From: Alphaproteobacteria bacterium UBA998 | GTDB taxonomy: Bacteria > Pseudomonadota > Alphaproteobacteria > Rickettsiales > UBA998 | Assembly (NCBI GenBank): GCA_002291925.1 | Contig: DBAY01000028.1 | Location: 1 to 5,723 of the forward strand | Direction of reading: 5' to 3' | DNA length: 5,723 nucleotides | Part shown: one piece after another, positions 4,343 through 5,723 of the stretch | Layout: the number at the start of each line of letters is the position of its first letter | Position numbering within the stretch: the stretch's first letter is position 1 | Position numbers and translations under genes: made by a program | Notes under the pieces: generated by a model | The model's input: the letters and a program-made list of their open reading frames with translations, nothing else | Told to the model about the DNA's origin: nothing | Database searches by the model: none

Positions 4343-5668
4343 ATGGAAGATTCCGCTCGTTTTGATCAGGCTGTTCAAAGCTTCCTGCGAAATCATAAGA
4401 TTATGGATGTCTCAAAACTCGCCGATAATCCAGATCTTTTGAAAAAGTTCCTGTCTATGCCAGGCATCGCCGCTTACCTAACGCGCCCTGCAGATAGAGT
4501 GCACTTCAACCAGAAAAAAGAGCCTGTATATACATCTCTCTATGAACAAGCGATTTACGAGGTGTGTGCAAAGAACAAAGCCTTCAATATTCCCTACAGA
4601 GCCTACGATCGCTCGAAAGTAATTTTGGGTATAGATAGTTTTTACGGTTCCGGCATGGACCCGCTGGCAGCTAAGCAGCTCGATTCGCGTTTACGGGATC
4701 ACGTTCGCCGGGGTCACAACAGGATGCCACAGGACGTTCATGTCGACACTATCACTACCCAGTACGATGTTTATCAAGTGGCTTGGTTTTTGCGGAGCCT
4801 GCAAGGCGAGAGGGCCCGGTCTCACACCCGTGCGCTGGGGGCATCGGGCGAACCGGTTACGCTACCTAAAACGGGTGTAAGCTTTCTGGTATTTGATACC
4901 GGAAAAAGCGAAACTACGGATGCGCATGCTTTTTCGATGGCAGCGGTGATTGATAATGCCAGTAGGAAGGTGAAGTGCCTGCTGTTTGCCAATTTCTCTA
5001 ATGAGAAATCATACTTCGAATTCATTGAAAAGCGCATAAATATTGATGTGGAGCAAGGCAATTGGGATAAAGAAAAAAAAGCACAAGTTTATCCCGAAGC
5101 ATTCCATGTGATCAATTGCAGTCTAAACCTTCAGACGCGCGGTGATGATAATAATTGTGGTCTATATGCGCATAATATCTCACGTGCATTGGCAGAAATA
5201 GGGATGAATCATCCTGAACTCATTCAGGAACTGGCGGATGATTCATGGCGAATCTCACCAGAAATGAAAGCGGCGAAAGCTCAAGCAGAACAAGAAGGCG
5301 AGCGGCAAGTTAGTGAATTTTTTGATAGGGAAAAGGAGAAGGATAGAACATTGTTCAGCGGAAGTTATTCTCCTAATTACGAGAGATGGCACGATGAGAT
5401 AATTACAGGAAAAGTTCACCAATGTTTCCGTCACACGGAAGCCTATCGCGACCTATGTCAGGATCAGGAAAGTAAAGTCCTGAACGCCCTGAAAGCTGAG
5501 TTGCCCGAATATTATATTCCCAAAGATAATGGTAGCTACGATCAACGCAGTTGGAAGGAGATCGATCAAAATCATCTTGAAGATCGCTGGGATATCGGCA
5601 GCGAGTATTTGAAAGGAATGATCGATCGTTTCCGCCAGGAAGCACGGGGGCAATCAACATCAAGATAA
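4343..5668 (+). CDS. Putative CE-clan cysteine protease or acetyltransferase (Ulp1/YopJ-like), 441 aa
   Basis: The start is fixed by GAGAGGA (4329-4335) seven bases before the ATG. No signal peptide or membrane segment is visible. Residues 193-273 show the CE-clan order: DAHAFSMAAVID (H195 as the catalytic His, followed by a hydrophobic strand ending in D), the strand KVKCLLFANFSN (N217 at the usual Asp/Glu/Asn position), then LNLQTRGDDNNCGLY with Q264 as oxyanion-hole Gln and C272 as nucleophile in a typical N/D-C-G setting. CE-clan enzymes include Ulp1-type SUMO/NEDD8/ubiquitin proteases, bacterial deubiquitinases such as SseL and ElaD, and the YopJ acetyltransferases. The sequence does not decide among them. 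The Q-to-C spacing (8) is longer than the usual 6 of Ulp1. Residues 1-190 are mostly helical-looking with no recognised domain. Residues 305-336 are charged and coiled-coil-like, and the end is basic (RQEARGQSTSR). Its base composition is lower in GC than the core genes. A secreted host-directed effector is the leading inference. Confidence 0.65.
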   Translation: MEDSARFDQAVQSFLRNHKIMDVSKLADNPDLLKKFLSMPGIAAYLTRPADRVHFNQKKEPVYTSLYEQAIYEVCAKNKAFNIPYRAYDRSKVILGIDSFYGSGMDPLAAKQLDSRLRDHVRRGHNRMPQDVHVDTITTQYDVYQVAWFLRSLQGERARSHTRALGASGEPVTLPKTGVSFLVFDTGKSETTDAHAFSMAAVIDNASRKVKCLLFANFSNEKSYFEFIEKRINIDVEQGNWDKEKKAQVYPEAFHVINCSLNLQTRGDDNNCGLYAHNISRALAEIGMNHPELIQELADDSWRISPEMKAAKAQAEQEGERQVSEFFDREKEKDRTLFSGSYSPNYERWHDEIITGKVHQCFRHTEAYRDLCQDQESKVLNALKAELPEYYIPKDNGSYDQRSWKEIDQNHLEDRWDIGSEYLKGMIDRFRQEARGQSTSR

Positions 5669-5706
5669 AAACCCAAAGGGCTATTAACTCAAGCACTAAA
5701 AAGTTT
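5669..5706 (+). other. Short 3' flank of the CE-clan gene without a clear terminator
   Basis: The stretch between the stop codon and the right inverted repeat holds only a very weak CCC/GGG dyad (about 5672-5680) and no stem followed by a T-tract. Transcription may read through into the repeat or terminate beyond the window. Confidence 0.35.
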
Positions 5707-5720
5707 GGCATTGTTCCATT
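5707..5720 (-). repeat. Right copy of the 14-bp inverted repeat
   Basis: Read on the minus strand from 5720, this is AATGGAACAATGCC, identical to bases 1-14. It lies 38 bases beyond the stop codon of the CE-clan gene, with only three bases of window outside it. The inward continuation (AAACTTTTT against GAATTTTCT on the left) is similar but diverged, which suggests two copies of an older repeat rather than an assembly artefact of identical ends. Confidence 0.6.
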
Positions 5721-5723
5721 AAG

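Noticed and set aside
5403..5711. Minus-strand ORF starting inside the right inverted repeat with a hydrophobic N-terminus
   Set aside because: It begins with the same MPNFL as the unused upstream extension of the left ORF, but only because both start in the repeat. The remainder is antisense to the 3' end of the CE-clan gene and shows no family resemblance.
5707..5723. Sigma-54 type promoter suggested by TGGCAT near the right end
   Set aside because: The required TTGC-like -12 element is absent at the correct spacing.
1..5723. CRISPR array, tRNA or rRNA gene, transposase or toxin-antitoxin pair
   Set aside because: No regularly spaced repeats, cloverleaf-like sequence, rRNA stretch, DDE transposase motif or paired small toxin and antitoxin genes were found on either strand.

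Overview
The window looks like an ordinary alphaproteobacterial chromosome segment flanked by more AT-rich accessory genes. The lineage is inferred from three things: a homoserine kinase of the aminoglycoside-phosphotransferase-like ThrB type directly overlapping rnhA, an Ala/Pro-linkered bactofilin, and the GC-rich codon use of the core genes (row 2161-2220 is about 75% G+C). I cannot name a genus. The 3' end is clearly different in composition (row 5041-5100 is about 38% G+C). Its gene resembles the host-directed CE-clan cysteine proteases or acetyltransferases of symbionts and pathogens, so a host-associated or predatory lifestyle is possible but unproven.

Layout from left to right. (1) 88-654 (+) encodes a 188-residue soluble protein with one textbook EF-hand loop. 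(2) 658-692 is a strong bidirectional terminator shared with the convergent neighbour. (3) 711-1352 (-) is a bactofilin. (4) 1353-1623 is a divergent intergenic region. (5) 1624-2601 (+) thrB and 2598-3035 (+) rnhA are translationally coupled through an ATGA overlap. (6) 3022-3405 (-) is a degenerate XRE-type helix-turn-helix protein that overlaps the end of rnhA tail-to-tail. (7) 3460-4065 (-) is an unrecognised lipoprotein. (8) 4066-4342 is a second divergent, AT-rich intergenic region containing three evenly spaced AATTC/GAATT half-sites. (9) 4343-5668 (+) is a 441-residue putative CE-clan cysteine protease or acetyltransferase. A 14-bp perfect inverted repeat sits at the two extreme ends of the window (1-14 and 5707-5720).

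The core genes are housekeeping. ThrB makes O-phosphohomoserine for threonine, RNase HI removes RNA from RNA:DNA hybrids, and bactofilin is a cytoskeletal scaffold. The outer genes (EF-hand protein, lipoprotein, CE-clan enzyme) and the divergent regulator have no obvious role in those pathways. The EF-hand gene and the CE-clan gene share a short leader box at the same distance from their start codons, and both products end in Arg-containing tails. This suggests, but does not prove, that they belong to one co-regulated set. The most noteworthy items are the putative CE-clan effector, the terminal inverted repeats and the EF-hand protein.
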